NCBI GenBank assembly: GCA_963820095.1
Contig: CAWFZA010000041.1
Coordinates: forward strand, 124,001-188,000
DNA: 64,000 bases
Direction of reading: 5' to 3'
From: Roseiarcus sp963820095
Lineage (GTDB): Bacteria; Pseudomonadota; Alphaproteobacteria; Rhizobiales; Beijerinckiaceae
Below the pieces are notes generated by a model. It was given only the letters and a program-made list of their open reading frames with translations. It was not told the origin of the DNA and did not search any database. The number at the start of each line of letters is the position of its first letter. Position 1 is the first letter of the stretch. Both the position numbers and the translations under genes were made by a program. Below, piece after piece: positions 1 to 10,756 of the stretch.

Positions 1-897
1 ATGAACGTGCAGCACGATTTCGCCAAGCAGGTCAAGAAGGCGCTCGTGCATTACGGCATCGACAAGGAGCCGCTCGGCATCGACATGATGGAGATCGGGA
101 TGCTGCGCGCGCTCGAGGCGGAGGGGATCGAAGTCGTCGATGGTCAGCAGGCGCTGCTCGACGCGCGCGAGATCAAGACCGAGGACGAGATCGAGTTGCT
201 CAAGGTCGCCGCGTCGATGGTTGACGCGACCTATGTCGACATCGTCCGCGCGATCCGGCCGGGAACCAAGGAGAACGAACTCGTCGCGATCGCCAATGAC
301 CGGTTGTTCCGCATGGGAGCCGAGCGCGTCGAATGCGTGAACTCCGTGTCCGGCCGCCGCGGCCGGCCGCATTCGCATACGTTTTCAGATCGCATGCTTC
401 AGCCTGGCGACATGATTTTTCTCGACATCATGCATTCATTCAACGGGTATCGCACCTGCTACTACCGCACCTTCATCTGTGGCGAGCCGAACAAACATCA
501 GATCGACGCCTATGAGACCGCGTCGAAATGGATCAGCGCCTCGATCGACATGATCCGCCCGGGCGTGACGCCCGACGAGGTTGCGTCCGTGTGGCCGGAC
601 GCTCAGGAGTTCGGCTACCGGGATGAGGCCGAGGCGTTTCTCCTGCAATACGGTCACGGCGTCGGATTGTCCCTCTGGGAACGTCCGATTTTCTCCAAAC
701 GCTTCCGTGGACAGAACCGGCCACTGGTCGAAGGCATGGTGTTCGCGCTCGAGACGTGGAAGGGCGCGGACGACGGCTCCGGGGCCGCACGAATTGAGGA
801 GGAAGTCGTCGTCACCACGGACGGGTGCGAGATTATCACCAACTTCCCATCGGACCGGCTGATCTCCTGTGGCCTTCCGGGTTGCGAAGTGTTTTGA
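1..897 (+). CDS. M24-family metallohydrolase (Xaa-Pro peptidase-like), probably 5'-truncated
   Basis: This is a pita-bread-fold M24 metallohydrolase (creatinase/Xaa-Pro aminopeptidase type). Residues 1-65 look like the end of the usual N-terminal domain, and the catalytic domain follows. Visible ligand positions are D142 (FLDIM), H219 (GHGVGL), E251 (ALETW) and E266 (RIEEE). The second canonical Asp, in the motif GYxxDxTRTF, is Cys153 here (GYRTCYYRTF), so a standard dimetal site is not assured. Full members are about 390-430 aa and this one is 298 aa starting at base 1, so the true start probably lies upstream of the window. The downstream CobW-type gene begins 12 nt after its stop, which suggests co-transcription. 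Substrate unknown; it may not be a peptidase. Confidence 0.85.
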   Translation: MNVQHDFAKQVKKALVHYGIDKEPLGIDMMEIGMLRALEAEGIEVVDGQQALLDAREIKTEDEIELLKVAASMVDATYVDIVRAIRPGTKENELVAIANDRLFRMGAERVECVNSVSGRRGRPHSHTFSDRMLQPGDMIFLDIMHSFNGYRTCYYRTFICGEPNKHQIDAYETASKWISASIDMIRPGVTPDEVASVWPDAQEFGYRDEAEAFLLQYGHGVGLSLWERPIFSKRFRGQNRPLVEGMVFALETWKGADDGSGAARIEEEVVVTTDGCEIITNFPSDRLISCGLPGCEVF

Positions 898-909
898 CCG
901 GAAACCCCA

Positions 910-2097
910 ATGTCTGTCGAAAGCCAGCCGACCGAAACCAAAAGCCGGGTCCCGGTAACCCTCGTCACAGGGTTTCTCGGAAGCGGGAAGACGACTCTCA
1001 TCAACGCCGCCCTACGTTCTCCGCAGCTCTCGAAGACGGTCGTCGTAGTCAACGAGTTCGGCGAGGTCGGTCTTGACCACCAGCTGTTCGCAAGCAGCTC
1101 CGACTCCGTGGTCGTACTCGAGAATGGCTGCCTTTGTTGCACGGTTCGAAGCGACCTGATCGGTACGCTCAATTCTCTCTACCACGCCCGGCAAGCTGGC
1201 GAGATTGCTGCCTTCGACAATGTTGTCATCGAGACGTCGGGGCTCGCCGAGCCGGGCCCGGTCCTTCAGGCGTTCCTGTCAGAGCCGACGCTGGATGGGC
1301 TCTACCGGGTTGCGAGCGTCTTGACCCTCGTCGATGCGGTCAACTGGCCTGGAACGTCGGAAGCGCATGAAGAGGCGGTTCGGCAGGCCGCGCTCGCGGA
1401 CCAGATTCGGATTACGAAACTCGACATGGTCGCAGGCGACAGACAAAACTGCTCGTCACGAACCCGGCTCGATCTCCGCCGGATCAACCCGTCAGCCGAG
1501 ATCGCGGAGGTCGATTGGTCTTCCGTTGCAGTCGCCAAACTGCTTGCATCTCCGGGGTTCGATCCCGCCGACCCACGGGCGGATCCCCGGCCGTGGCTCA
1601 ATGTCCAGGCGCATCAGAACGCCGCTCATGATCAAGATGCGGGCGGCAACGATCCTGATCATGATGATCATGACGAACATGATCACGCGCGCCATGCGCA
1701 TAATCATCATTTCGAGGGAAGGGGTATCGAGAATTTTGTGCTCACGCGCGACAGTCCTCTGACGCGCGAGGAAGTCCAGTTCCTGTTAGACGGGATCGCC
1801 CAGAATCTTGGCGCAGGGCTCCTTCGGGTCAAGGGTCTCGTCAACATCGCCGAGGAACCGGGGCGACCGGCGGTGATTCAGGGCGCGCAACATCTTCTGC
1901 ACACAATGACCTGGCTCGAACGTTGGCCGGACAGCGATCGTCGGACGCGCATCGTCTTCATCACCCAGGGCATTCCGCGAGACAGCCTCAAGGACATCAT
2001 CGACTTGCTCGATCGCGTCAGCGCTCGGACCTTTAAGGCGCGATCGCGCGGGCGGAGGGGTCTAGAAACTGCAAGAACGACGACGCAGACCGAATGA
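910..2097 (+). CDS. CobW/COG0523-family GTP-binding metallochaperone
   Basis: This is a G3E-family P-loop GTPase expected to load Zn, Co or another metal into a client protein in the cytoplasm. Walker A is GFLGSGKTT (residues 21-29), the family metal-binding motif GCLCC is at 73-77 (Cys74, 76, 77), and ETSGLAEPGP follows. A His/Asp-rich stretch lies around residues 237-275, and the C-terminal CobW domain ends the protein. The guanine-specificity motif reads TKLD where NKxD is usual. It sits 12 nt after the M24 gene and probably shares its transcript. The neighbour is a metal-dependent enzyme, so a chaperone/client pairing is a reasonable inference, but the metal cannot be assigned. Confidence 0.88.
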   Translation: MSVESQPTETKSRVPVTLVTGFLGSGKTTLINAALRSPQLSKTVVVVNEFGEVGLDHQLFASSSDSVVVLENGCLCCTVRSDLIGTLNSLYHARQAGEIAAFDNVVIETSGLAEPGPVLQAFLSEPTLDGLYRVASVLTLVDAVNWPGTSEAHEEAVRQAALADQIRITKLDMVAGDRQNCSSRTRLDLRRINPSAEIAEVDWSSVAVAKLLASPGFDPADPRADPRPWLNVQAHQNAAHDQDAGGNDPDHDDHDEHDHARHAHNHHFEGRGIENFVLTRDSPLTREEVQFLLDGIAQNLGAGLLRVKGLVNIAEEPGRPAVIQGAQHLLHTMTWLERWPDSDRRTRIVFITQGIPRDSLKDIIDLLDRVSARTFKARSRGRRGLETARTTTQTE

Positions 2098-2305
2098 TGT
2101 TCGACATCATCGTCGTGGAGGCTGGACCCGGCGGCTAGGTTGCCACGACATGGACAGGCGCGGACGCATCTCCTCGACCCGCTGCCTATTGCCATGCGCG
2201 ACGGTGAACTCAACCACCGTGAATTGCAAATTCGTCCAGCAGTGCGTGACGTCCGACACGATTGTAATCACACATTCCACATCGCTGAAGTTGACGACCC
2301 TAAAA

Positions 2306-5300
2306 TCAATAACTGTTATTGGCGCCGCCGCCGTCCGCTGTCAGAGGGAGCGTCCCAGCCTTTCGCTCCCACAGCACGACTTTGCCGCCAAACCATTCAT
2401 ATTTGGTCTCGGCCGAGGCTAACAGATCTTGCCAAGTTTTTGGATAGTTTCGCACCTTAACGTCGGTAAGAACCATCCAGACGCGGTCGTGGGTCAACAG
2501 CGCCTTGCGCAACATGTCGAGATTGCTCAGAAGGGTCCCCCCCGCCCATCGGTCCACAATTTCGTTGCCGGGCTGGTACAGTGTGTCGAATTGAAATCGG
2601 TCTGTCAGAGCGTAGTCGAGATCGCCGACGACTGACGCGACAAATCCGGCAAGTTGGCCAACACCGCGTCTCCCGGGAGACGATGGTCTACGACGTACCG
2701 AAAACCCGATTCCTCCTGGGTAATGGTGGCCCAATTGTACGACTGCAACACCTTGCCAGGCTCCATATTGATGAGCAGGCCGATCACGGCGAGGCCGCCC
2801 GCGAAGCGTAACCATCTCTTACTAAGGGCCTCCGCGCCGCTGCCCGCAAAGGCGCTTATCGCAGAGGCGACGTCTCGCAGGATTGCGTCAGAAGTGACAA
2901 CCGCGATTACGACCAGGAATGGATAGAACAAGTAGACGATAGCGATTCTGGATCTGCATCACGAGGATGGTGCCCGTGATCACCCCGCATATAATTTGAA
3001 TGTAGAGTGTCCCAATGTGCGGTTTGATCGGCGTATCCAATACAGCAGCCCACAGAGGAACATTATTGAGAAAAGCAAGCGAATTTGTGCTTGACCGACA
3101 AAGAACGAAAGCTGTGAGAGTTGGGACGCTCAACACGTGTAACATCATAGCCGGCAGATCGCTACTTGATATGCCATTGTTCGCCGTCAGCGTCATGACC
3201 TCGAATATCAAGATGTCATAAATGGCCAGGCTTAGTACGATTACGAATCCAACACAGACGTTAAGATTATCACGCCATCGCCACGGTCGATAGAAATACA
3301 GTCCAGCGATGCAGAATCCAGGAAATGTCAAAACAAAGACTTCCTGACTGAAGCATGCCATGCTGGCCAGGACGAAGAAGATATTTTGATAAATCTTCCC
3401 GCGGCGATCGACGAAGCCCAAGAGGAAACGCCTCCATCGTCACGATGCTTAAAGTCTGCACCTGTTGGTAGAAGCGGATATTCTGCGTATTTCGCAATTC
3501 CCACGGATCGACCGCGATCACAAGGGCCGCGATAAGCGCCGGTATCCGTCTGCCGCCGGAAGCCAGAAGAGTGAGGCGATAGGTGAACCAGACCGACAGC
3601 ACGCCGGGAATCACAGCGAACATGCGCGCCGCGACCTTCGTGTTGCCGAACAAGTACAACCAGCCCGCTAGACGTTCATGGTACAGTGCGGACCGAGTAT
3701 AGAAGATACCGGAATATTCCACAGGCAAACCGGTGCGCAATACGCCGGCAGCTGCATCCCAACTGACTTTCTCGTCGGCCTGCAGATCTTCGAAACCGAT
3801 GTTATAGACGCGCAGTCCGAGAGCGAGCGCAATAATCCCGATTAACGCAAGTGTCGGCAGATGCCGCGCGCAAATAATCCGCCCACGGCATCGGCGTCGC
3901 TGACATGCGCCGGAGCGGTGTAATAGGCCGCGATTGCGGCCGCCAGGAAAAACGGGCCTAAAATCTGGACAAACCACAGGTTTTCTGGGCGAATGAACAG
4001 GAGAATGCCGTCGGTCCCCGACAACCTGAGTTGCAGCGCCTCGGCAACGATTATGCCGAGTATCGGGAGGGAGAGCATCCACACCGCCGCCGCACTCGGG
4101 GAATCTCTGAAGCCTTCCCCGTAACCGCTCCGCGAACCGGAGCGCATAATACAGACGCCAACAAGCCAGCGGTGCACGCAAGCCAGAGCACGGCGAATTT
4201 GCTGGACCACGATAAGCCAAGCTCTGCAGGAAACTGAAAGGTGACCGCGAGCGGAGGCGTATCTTGCCTCGCAAGCGCGGCGAGACTTCGAGCTCCCGGC
4301 GCCGGATAGCCATTTCGGATCGGTCTCCTCCATCCGCTGCCAGCCACTTTCGCTGGAAAATCGGCGGTTCCCGATCTGTCCGTCCACAACGACGAGCGGG
4401 ACCGACTGGGTCTCCAGGGCGACAGGAAAGGGCCTGTTTGGCGCACGAGCCGAAGGCTCAAACGCTGGGGAAAGGGACTCAGGAAAGCTGGTGAGGTCCC
4501 ACGCCTCCGCCCTGCCGTCGCCGCCGCCCTCGCCAACGAGTTGATCGCCTACAAAAAGGTAATAGAGCCAGTTGCTGTAGACACGAATCCAGCCGCCTTC
4601 GTACTGGACAGGCGCAACTCCGGGAAAACCGAGCCCAAACCGTAAATCACCGCCCGAGGTGGGCCCCGTCAAACCAACGCGCGGCATCATCGTTTCCCAG
4701 ATAGCCGGCGGGCGCCGTCGCATAAAAACTCTGGTCTATGAGTGCGCCGGTCTTCGCCGGCGGCCAGTCCAGCGCCTCGGTCTGGGGCGAATACCATGGC
4801 ATGACCGCTTATTGGGCTCGATACCGTTGACGTTTTCCAATCCTGCGCCTTCGCCGGTATGGCAACCCGCTGTCCTTCCCCCAGAATTTCACCTTGAATG
4901 GCGAATTGCGCTCCGGATCGCGATGGCGATTGCGCGAAGACTGCAATGACATTCCGGCCGGGCTGGAGATAGGCGGTTATTTGCACGTGCTGGGGAAAGC
5001 GCCATTCCGAGTTGCCGGCCCGCCGCAGCTCGGGTCCGTAAGCTACGGCCGGACCAAAGGGGGTCATGGACTGTGCCTGGTCGCTGATCTGCGGACTGCA
5101 GCGGACGGGTGCTGTCCGCGGAAACGTTATTCGACGCAACGATGCGACCGTCAACATATACGATGTAGTCTTCCGCAGCGATCGACAACCCAACCCCAAA
5201 GCGGGGTGAATGGCACGTCGACCGTCGAGCGGTAATAGGCTCGCTTGCTCGGCACGTCCGGCTCGATCCAATGGACCGGCCAGTCCATTGCGCGTTAGGC

Positions 5301-5409
5301 CGCTTCGCCCGGGCAGCATCCAATGGCTTAGATTGACGGCCAGCAGGAAGGAACTCGAAAGCAGCAGAAGCAGCCAGGCCAGCAAGGACAGGCGCGAGAG
5401 GCTCACCAA
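2306..5409 (-). pseudogene. Multi-frameshifted membrane protein: N-terminal TM, two jelly-roll domains, C-terminal GT39/PMT-like glycosyltransferase
   Basis: Reading all three minus frames reconstructs one protein of roughly 1,000 aa. It starts with a TM helix near 5409-5320. A beta-sandwich like those of glycosidase accessory domains follows (EDYIVYVDGRIVASNN, near 5150; LQPGRNVIAVFA, near 4950), then a second one (YYLFVGDQLVGEG, near 4550). A membrane domain resembling lipid-linked-sugar glycosyltransferases comes next, with the acidic motif FEDLQADEKVSWD near 3760 followed by many TM segments. A soluble tail ends at 2306. At least six frame changes are needed, near 5300, 5170, 5090, 4330-3840, 3420, 2930 and 2640. 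Neighbours encode an export apparatus, so a role in envelope or exopolysaccharide assembly is likely. The TTG at 5409 is a weak start. Confidence 0.6.
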
Positions 5410-5452
5410 TTCTCCGGGGTCAGAGAGAGCGAGTATAAGTCATGAGCGTGTT

Positions 5453-6865
5453 CTACATCCCCGTCTTGGAGCGCAGCCCACGCCTGCGACAACGCGCCAT
5501 TGCGAAGTGACGGGAAAAGGTCTGAAAGAAACGGTCTTCTGGAGTTGGACGATCACTTCCAACGACCGCGCAGCCGCATCGAACTGGCGCAAGTGTAGTC
5601 GAGCCAAGGCCAGTCCCCACAATGCCATGGCGTCTGTTGGAGTGTACTGGAGCGCCTTCCGCCAACTCTCGGAGGCCGCCGACTTCTCTCCTCTATTGAA
5701 AAGCTCGTATCCCGAGCTGAATATATGCAAAACCGAGCCAATAGCGGAATTCGGCGCGGTCCGGATAGAGCTTGCGAAATCTCTCCAACTCCTCGATGCC
5801 CTCGACGAACCTGCCGCTAAGCAAGTCGTTGTAAGCGACGCTCAGCAAGGATTGAGGGCAACTGTCGCAATTTCGAGCGCGGGTGAGCTGCCCAAGCTTT
5901 TCATGGAAGAGGAAACTGTAGCGGAGATTAGGTTTCCAGAACGCGGCGTGGCGTAGATCGCTGTTCTGCAATTGCATTGTCACCGCTTGCGATTGCGACC
6001 GTCCGCCTCCGCAAGCAGAGCCTCTGAGATCGCGCGCGGGGTCAGCAGCACAACCAGTAACAGCGCCCAGCAAGCCGCCATCCACCTCATGTCGCGGAGG
6101 AAGAAACGAACTCCACGATCGCTGGGAAGGTAGAGCCCGAGAAGCGCGACAATCGTTCCGATGAGACTGAAGTACCATCCCTTTCCGGCGAGGTTGAGGA
6201 ATGCGTTTGAATAGCCGAAAATCTCTGACATCACGTCTGCCGACCCGAGCGAGCCGGAAGATTGACAAGTCGAGACCGTCCGAGATCGGCGAACCCACTC
6301 TGCCCTCAGACCCCTCCGGCCCGGGTTTCGCGCCGCCGGGCGCTCCTGGCAGGATGACCGCGAGCGGGGCGCCAAGCGATTGCATTAGCCTCTTCGAGCT
6401 GAGAGGATCAATTTGCTGATCGCCTCGCCAGTCGAGTTGCTGCGCGTTGTAGGAGTGGTCCATCTCGGTCAAGGCTACCGCGTCGAGGCTGTTCCAAAGC
6501 ACCTCGCTATCAAACGTGATCTCGGGGTCCCAAAGCCGCACAGCGTAGGGAAATACGAGAGTCGCGGTGAGCAACGCCCAGACGAGAAAGCGCACCGCAA
6601 AACGCGTTCGTTCTCCCCGAATCAATCCGAATATGAGGACGACGACCACGATCAAGACCATCATCCGGAGCGCGAACGCCTCCGTCGGTTCATTGAATGC
6701 TATTCGGAACCTACCCCTGTCGAAACCGCTCAAGAGGGTCGATGGGACCTGGAGCCAATGGGACGAGAAACCGACCGCAAGGAACAGCACGCCGACCAGA
6801 ACGGTCCACGTTCCGCGCTCGATCCGCTCCAAAATGACAAATGGACGCAATAAAATGGAGATCAT
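5453..6865 (-). pseudogene. Frameshifted polytopic membrane protein with C-terminal TPR repeats
   Basis: It starts with ATG at 6865 (MISILLRPFVILE), 31 nt after the adaptor stop. There are about four TM segments by residue 130, then a periplasmic loop. The frame then changes near 6290 and back near 6000; between these points two more TM segments read in the second frame (FSLIGTIVALLGLYLP). The C-terminal part reads as TPR-like helices (FVEGIEELERFRKLYPDRAE and, after another frame change near 5740, KALQYTPTDAMALWG). Tail and stop are uncertain (5440 or 5453). TPR-bearing membrane proteins often accompany polysaccharide polymerisation and export machines, which fits the adaptor and outer-membrane factor upstream. 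No family is recognised. Confidence 0.5.
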
Positions 6866-6896
6866 GGACTGCTTCTGCGTGAACGCCGGGCGTGAC

Positions 6897-8224
6897 CTAA
6901 TTCTGCGGTTCGGCGGTCGACTGAATGGTAATCTTGTCGCCTTCGTGCAACCCGGTTTGCCCGGCTACGACTAGCTTGGCGTCGGCCGATATTCCGCTAT
7001 CGATCGCGACCCAGCCGTCCGCGTTGATCGAATAGGTGACTGACGTGAAATGGACGCGATTGTCCGGGCGTCACGACGCCGACCACGCCTTCGCCGCCCG
7101 AGTAGCGCATCAGGGCGGATTGAGGGACCGCCAGCGTCTCGAACTCGCGCTTGAAGAGAGCATAGCCGTTCATGCCGGCGGCGAGTTTCTTGCCCTTCGA
7201 GTCGATCTCGAGCCACACCGGGAAGGTGTAGGGCGTCTGGGCCGGACTGCCTGAGCCGCCGCTCCCTCCGGTGCTCGCGCTGACAATCGGCGCGATGCGG
7301 ATGACCCGCCCCTCAAATGACTCCACCATCCAAGGCGCGCAGATAGATCGTCGCCACGTCGCCGATCTTGAGGTCGGAAAAGTACCGCTGGTCGGCGGAC
7401 GCCAGAAACACCAGCCTGTCGCCGATCGTCATCAGCTTGTTGGTCGCATCCGTCAGATTCTGTCCGACAAAGGCGTTGACGGACGTCACTGTCCCGGAAA
7501 TTAGCGACAGCACCGGCACCTGCTCTCCAAGTCCGCGCATGTTCGGCGCGAGATCGGGGCCGCTCAAGCCCGGAGGCGGCGGATCATTGTTCGCGGCGGC
7601 GAGAGCGTTCGTGGGAGGCCTCTTGAAGCCCTGCGCCGCCAGCACTTTCTCGCTCCGGGATGGTAGAGTCGTCGCCAGCGTGTCCTGCGATTTTCGCATG
7701 TTGGCGTCGGCCTCGAGGTACGCGGCCTTTGTGACGTCAAACGCGGCCTGGGAGAGGAGGCCGTGCTTCAGGGCCTCGAGATCGCGGTCATAGTCCGCCT
7801 TGGCCTTGTCGTAACTCGCCGTCTTCGAGTCCAAGTCCAGCTTGGCTTGTCTGGCCTCCTGACCACCCGTGCTCAAAGTGAGAAGCGTGTCGCCGGGATC
7901 GACGTGATCGCCGGGGACCACCCGGACGTTGACCACGATGCCCACGTTATCGACGTTCAAGGGCGTGCTATTCAAATATTGGACAGTCCCCACAGCCGAA
8001 ATGATGTTGACCATCTGGCGATTTTCGGCCGAAGTCACCGAAACCGGGATGGGGTGGCCCAGCTTGCGCAAAACGGAGGGATACCCTGCCCAGGTATTCC
8101 AGAGGCGCGAGTCCGGCTGCTTATAGACCGGGAAGGCAACGAAGCGTGCAAACGCGACGCAAGCGCCGAGTATACACACAAGGAGCACTAGCCAGGCGAA
8201 TCCTGATCGACGACGATGGGCCAC
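6897..8224 (-). CDS. Efflux/export periplasmic adaptor (HlyD/RND membrane-fusion family), two frameshifts
   Basis: The GTG start at 8224 has GGAG five nt upstream. An N-terminal TM anchor leads to a biotinyl-lipoyl-like half (GIVVNVRVVPGDHVDPGD), a coiled-coil hairpin around residues 120-190, a second lipoyl half (SGTVTSVNAFVGQ) and a beta-barrel. The frame breaks at about 7320, continues in another frame as VESFEGRVIRIAPIVSA, breaks again near 7060 and finishes with a normal tail (LHEGDKITIQSTAEPQN) at the TAG 6897-6899. With two indels repaired the protein is about 440 aa, normal for the family. It lies between a TolC-like gene and membrane/glycosyltransferase genes, consistent with export of a polysaccharide or small molecule. 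Confidence 0.75.
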
Positions 8225-8749
8225 AGTTTCTCCATACAGATACGCTTACGACAACATCCCGGGTGTATGTATCTTTGGGGCCCCTGCGACCGCGGGCAAC
8301 CCGCTACCCACTTCTAGCTTAAATTAAGAACTGTGACATCCTCAATACCAAAAGAGCTTCGTTGAGCCCCAGTTCCGTTACCATCGGCTTTGTCCGCGCG
8401 TGCACCAACGCGCTCCACTCGCCGAGGCTTTGCGACGGTTGCGGAGCGGTTTCAAAGGCGCCTCCATAGCCCGCGATTCCGTCGTAAATCGGGCGACCGG
8501 ACCACGCCGACGCCCCTGTTGCTCCACGACATCCATCACGGCTGCGTCGCTGGCCTCCGCTTCAGACAACCGTCCCGTTGCAGAATACTACGTCACGACA
8601 TTTACAGCGCAAGGGCGCATATTTCAAGCTTTATTTGCTTGGGAAAGCGGATCGAGCGGCGTCGCCTAGGTGGAGCCGTGTCTTGCGACATCGATCGCCG
8701 CAGCCGGCTCGCCGGATCGGCGACTTACCCACTTTAGGGACTGAGGAGT
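8225..8749. other. Intergenic gap inside the export cluster
   Basis: These 525 bases lie between the TolC-like gene stop and the adaptor start. There is no convincing reading frame on either strand and no RNA-gene signature. An AT-rich patch (8320-8350) on the side nearer the adaptor could hold its promoter, but no clear -35/-10 pair stands out. Confidence 0.4.
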
Positions 8750-10312
8750 TCACCCGGTCGAGCACGTCCTCGGCACGGGGAAGGGCCGCCCATGAAGGCG
8801 GGCGAAGTCGATGACCAGATTCACATAGTCCGCCATGTCGTCATAGAACTGCTCAGTGTTTTGCTGAATCGTGTTTTCGGTCGTTTGCACTTGCAAATAC
8901 GTGATGAGACCTAGCTGAAACGATTTTCGCGTCTCCGCAAGCTGCTTGTTGAACGCGGCGAGCGCTTGCATGCGCTTTTTCAAGTTCGCCGCCAGGATCG
9001 GAATTCGGTCGCTGTCGCCCTGCGACATGCGCTTTGTCCGCAAGACCTCTTCGTCGAGCTTCGCCAAGAGGTTCGTCATATCCAGGCGCGTCAGATCCTG
9101 GTTGGCGGCGGACTGAGCGAAATTCGGGACCGGCACGGTCAGGGTGGCGCCCAGCCCCAGAACATTCTGATTTGCATGAGGCGCCGAGACTTCCCATTGA
9201 CGCCAGTAAGCGCTTGAGAACGCCAGGCTCGGCTCCCAGACGACGTCGGCTTTCTGCTTCTGAATCTCCTGCTTGGCGATTTCCAGGTTCAGCATGCGCG
9301 ACTGCTCCTCGAGCGCACCATTCACGTCCCATTCTTTCGGATTGAACGTAAAGAATTCGAAGTAGTTGCGGCAGAATTTAACGTCGTTCTCCGGAACGTT
9401 CAGAGTATCAAAAAACGCCTGCAGCTTGAGCGACAATTGATATTGCAAATGCGCTGTTGTGGCCTCTTGATTTTGAAGATCGCCTTCCTGCGTGATGAGG
9501 TCCAGGTCGGATTGCTTGCCAAGCTTTTGTCCTTTTAGCATGAAATCGTGACGGGACCGGTCGACATTGAGCTGCTCGGTCGATACGCGAACCTTTTCTT
9601 CGTAGAGACGCACCTGAACATAAGCTTTCAACAGATTGGCGGTTTCCGTCTTCTCCGTAGCTACATAATTTTCCTGCGCGATGGCGATATCGATTTGAGA
9701 GGACTGAGCGTCGAACTTGACGCCTTCCTTGTGCCACCACGGCAAGGTCCATCTGAGTTCCGCGCCCGCGACGTCGAAGTAGCTGCCCCCGACATTGCTC
9801 ACGGCGCTGGCGCTGTTGCCGGCGCCCGCCGTGTTGACCAGGAAAGGATTGTCGTTAATCGATCCTGTATTAAGTGGAGGTTGCGCGCGGCCGAAGGCGG
9901 TCGCTTGCCAGTCTGAGGCGTAGCCCGCCGCGACGGACTGGTAGTTGACTTTCGACCGATCAATCGCGCGTCGCAGTTGCGACAGGCTGTCACTCCGTTT
10001 CGCAAGGAGGCTGTACGCCTTATCGAAGGTGAGGACTTCCCCGCGCTGGAGCGTCGCCGGCTCCACGCCAGTGATCCGCGCCGGAAGCGGGTCCGCCGCT
10101 CCTCCGGACGGCGCCGAAACCGGGGGGGAATTGCTCGCCGTCGCCGCGGGCTCGGGCGAAAGGGGATTCCCAGCGACATTGCATGCCGACAACAGGGTCG
10201 CGGCCGCCAGCGCCAACACCGTGAGGAAACGGGGCAGGTCTGCGCTCGCTTCCTCGCTCATCTTGGATGAGCGCTGGCGCTTCCGGGAGCCGACGTCCGG
10301 ACCCCTCTTCAT
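8750..10312 (-). CDS. TolC/OprM-type outer-membrane efflux lipoprotein
   Basis: This 520-aa outer-membrane factor would form the exit duct for the adaptor downstream. A hydrophobic signal ends in the lipobox LLSAC (Cys44 from the first ATG; Cys27 if the ATG at 10261 is used, which gives a better-sized lipoprotein signal). The rest is long helical hairpins typical of the family, with the two repeats beginning near residues 95 and 310. There is no frameshift. The same-strand order duct, adaptor, membrane protein, glycosyltransferase suggests one export locus. Neither start has a strong ribosome-binding site. Confidence 0.85.
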   Translation of the reverse strand: MKRGPDVGSRKRQRSSKMSEEASADLPRFLTVLALAAATLLSACNVAGNPLSPEPAATASNSPPVSAPSGGAADPLPARITGVEPATLQRGEVLTFDKAYSLLAKRSDSLSQLRRAIDRSKVNYQSVAAGYASDWQATAFGRAQPPLNTGSINDNPFLVNTAGAGNSASAVSNVGGSYFDVAGAELRWTLPWWHKEGVKFDAQSSQIDIAIAQENYVATEKTETANLLKAYVQVRLYEEKVRVSTEQLNVDRSRHDFMLKGQKLGKQSDLDLITQEGDLQNQEATTAHLQYQLSLKLQAFFDTLNVPENDVKFCRNYFEFFTFNPKEWDVNGALEEQSRMLNLEIAKQEIQKQKADVVWEPSLAFSSAYWRQWEVSAPHANQNVLGLGATLTVPVPNFAQSAANQDLTRLDMTNLLAKLDEEVLRTKRMSQGDSDRIPILAANLKKRMQALAAFNKQLAETRKSFQLGLITYLQVQTTENTIQQNTEQFYDDMADYVNLVIDFARLHGRPFPVPRTCSTG

Positions 10313-10756
10313 GATCCGCGCAATTCCATCTTCGCGGCCAGGTAAACGACGCCAATGTTTCCATTCCCTACCGCTTCAGGTCGGGAGAATCGGAACACAT
10401 GCGCAGCGCCTGTTGACTGCACCGAAAACATCTGTGATCCTACAGATGAACGGCAAGGCGGCCGCTAATACGGTTCGGCCAGGTCATAGAAGCGTGGTGT
10501 CCCCGAGAGCCCAAAAATAAGGAATCTCCTGAACCGGCAGCTTGTAGAAAGCGTGGGAGATTCGCTAAGTGACGCTGGCATAGGGGCGGACGCGAAGTCA
10601 ACGCGCAGGAACCGTTTCCCACCGGCAGAGGCAAGTTCGCGCAGGAGTGTTGCTTATTGGCCGATCCAGTTGTTGCTTCCGGAAGGCGTTCTCTATCTTG
10701 CGTGGCCAGATGACCGCGACGATCTCGCGATTTGGCCCGTGGCGCGGGGGCGCCCG
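10313..10756. other. Divergent promoter region
   Basis: These 444 bases separate the minus-strand TolC-like gene from the plus-strand secreted protein gene. No conserved reading frame was found. By position it should carry promoters for both directions, but no individual site can be assigned with confidence. Confidence 0.35.

Noticed and set aside
1..897. Assignment as the DMSP lyase DddP
   Set aside because: The metal-site pattern seen here lacks the expected Asp pair and has Cys153; general M24 assignment is safer.
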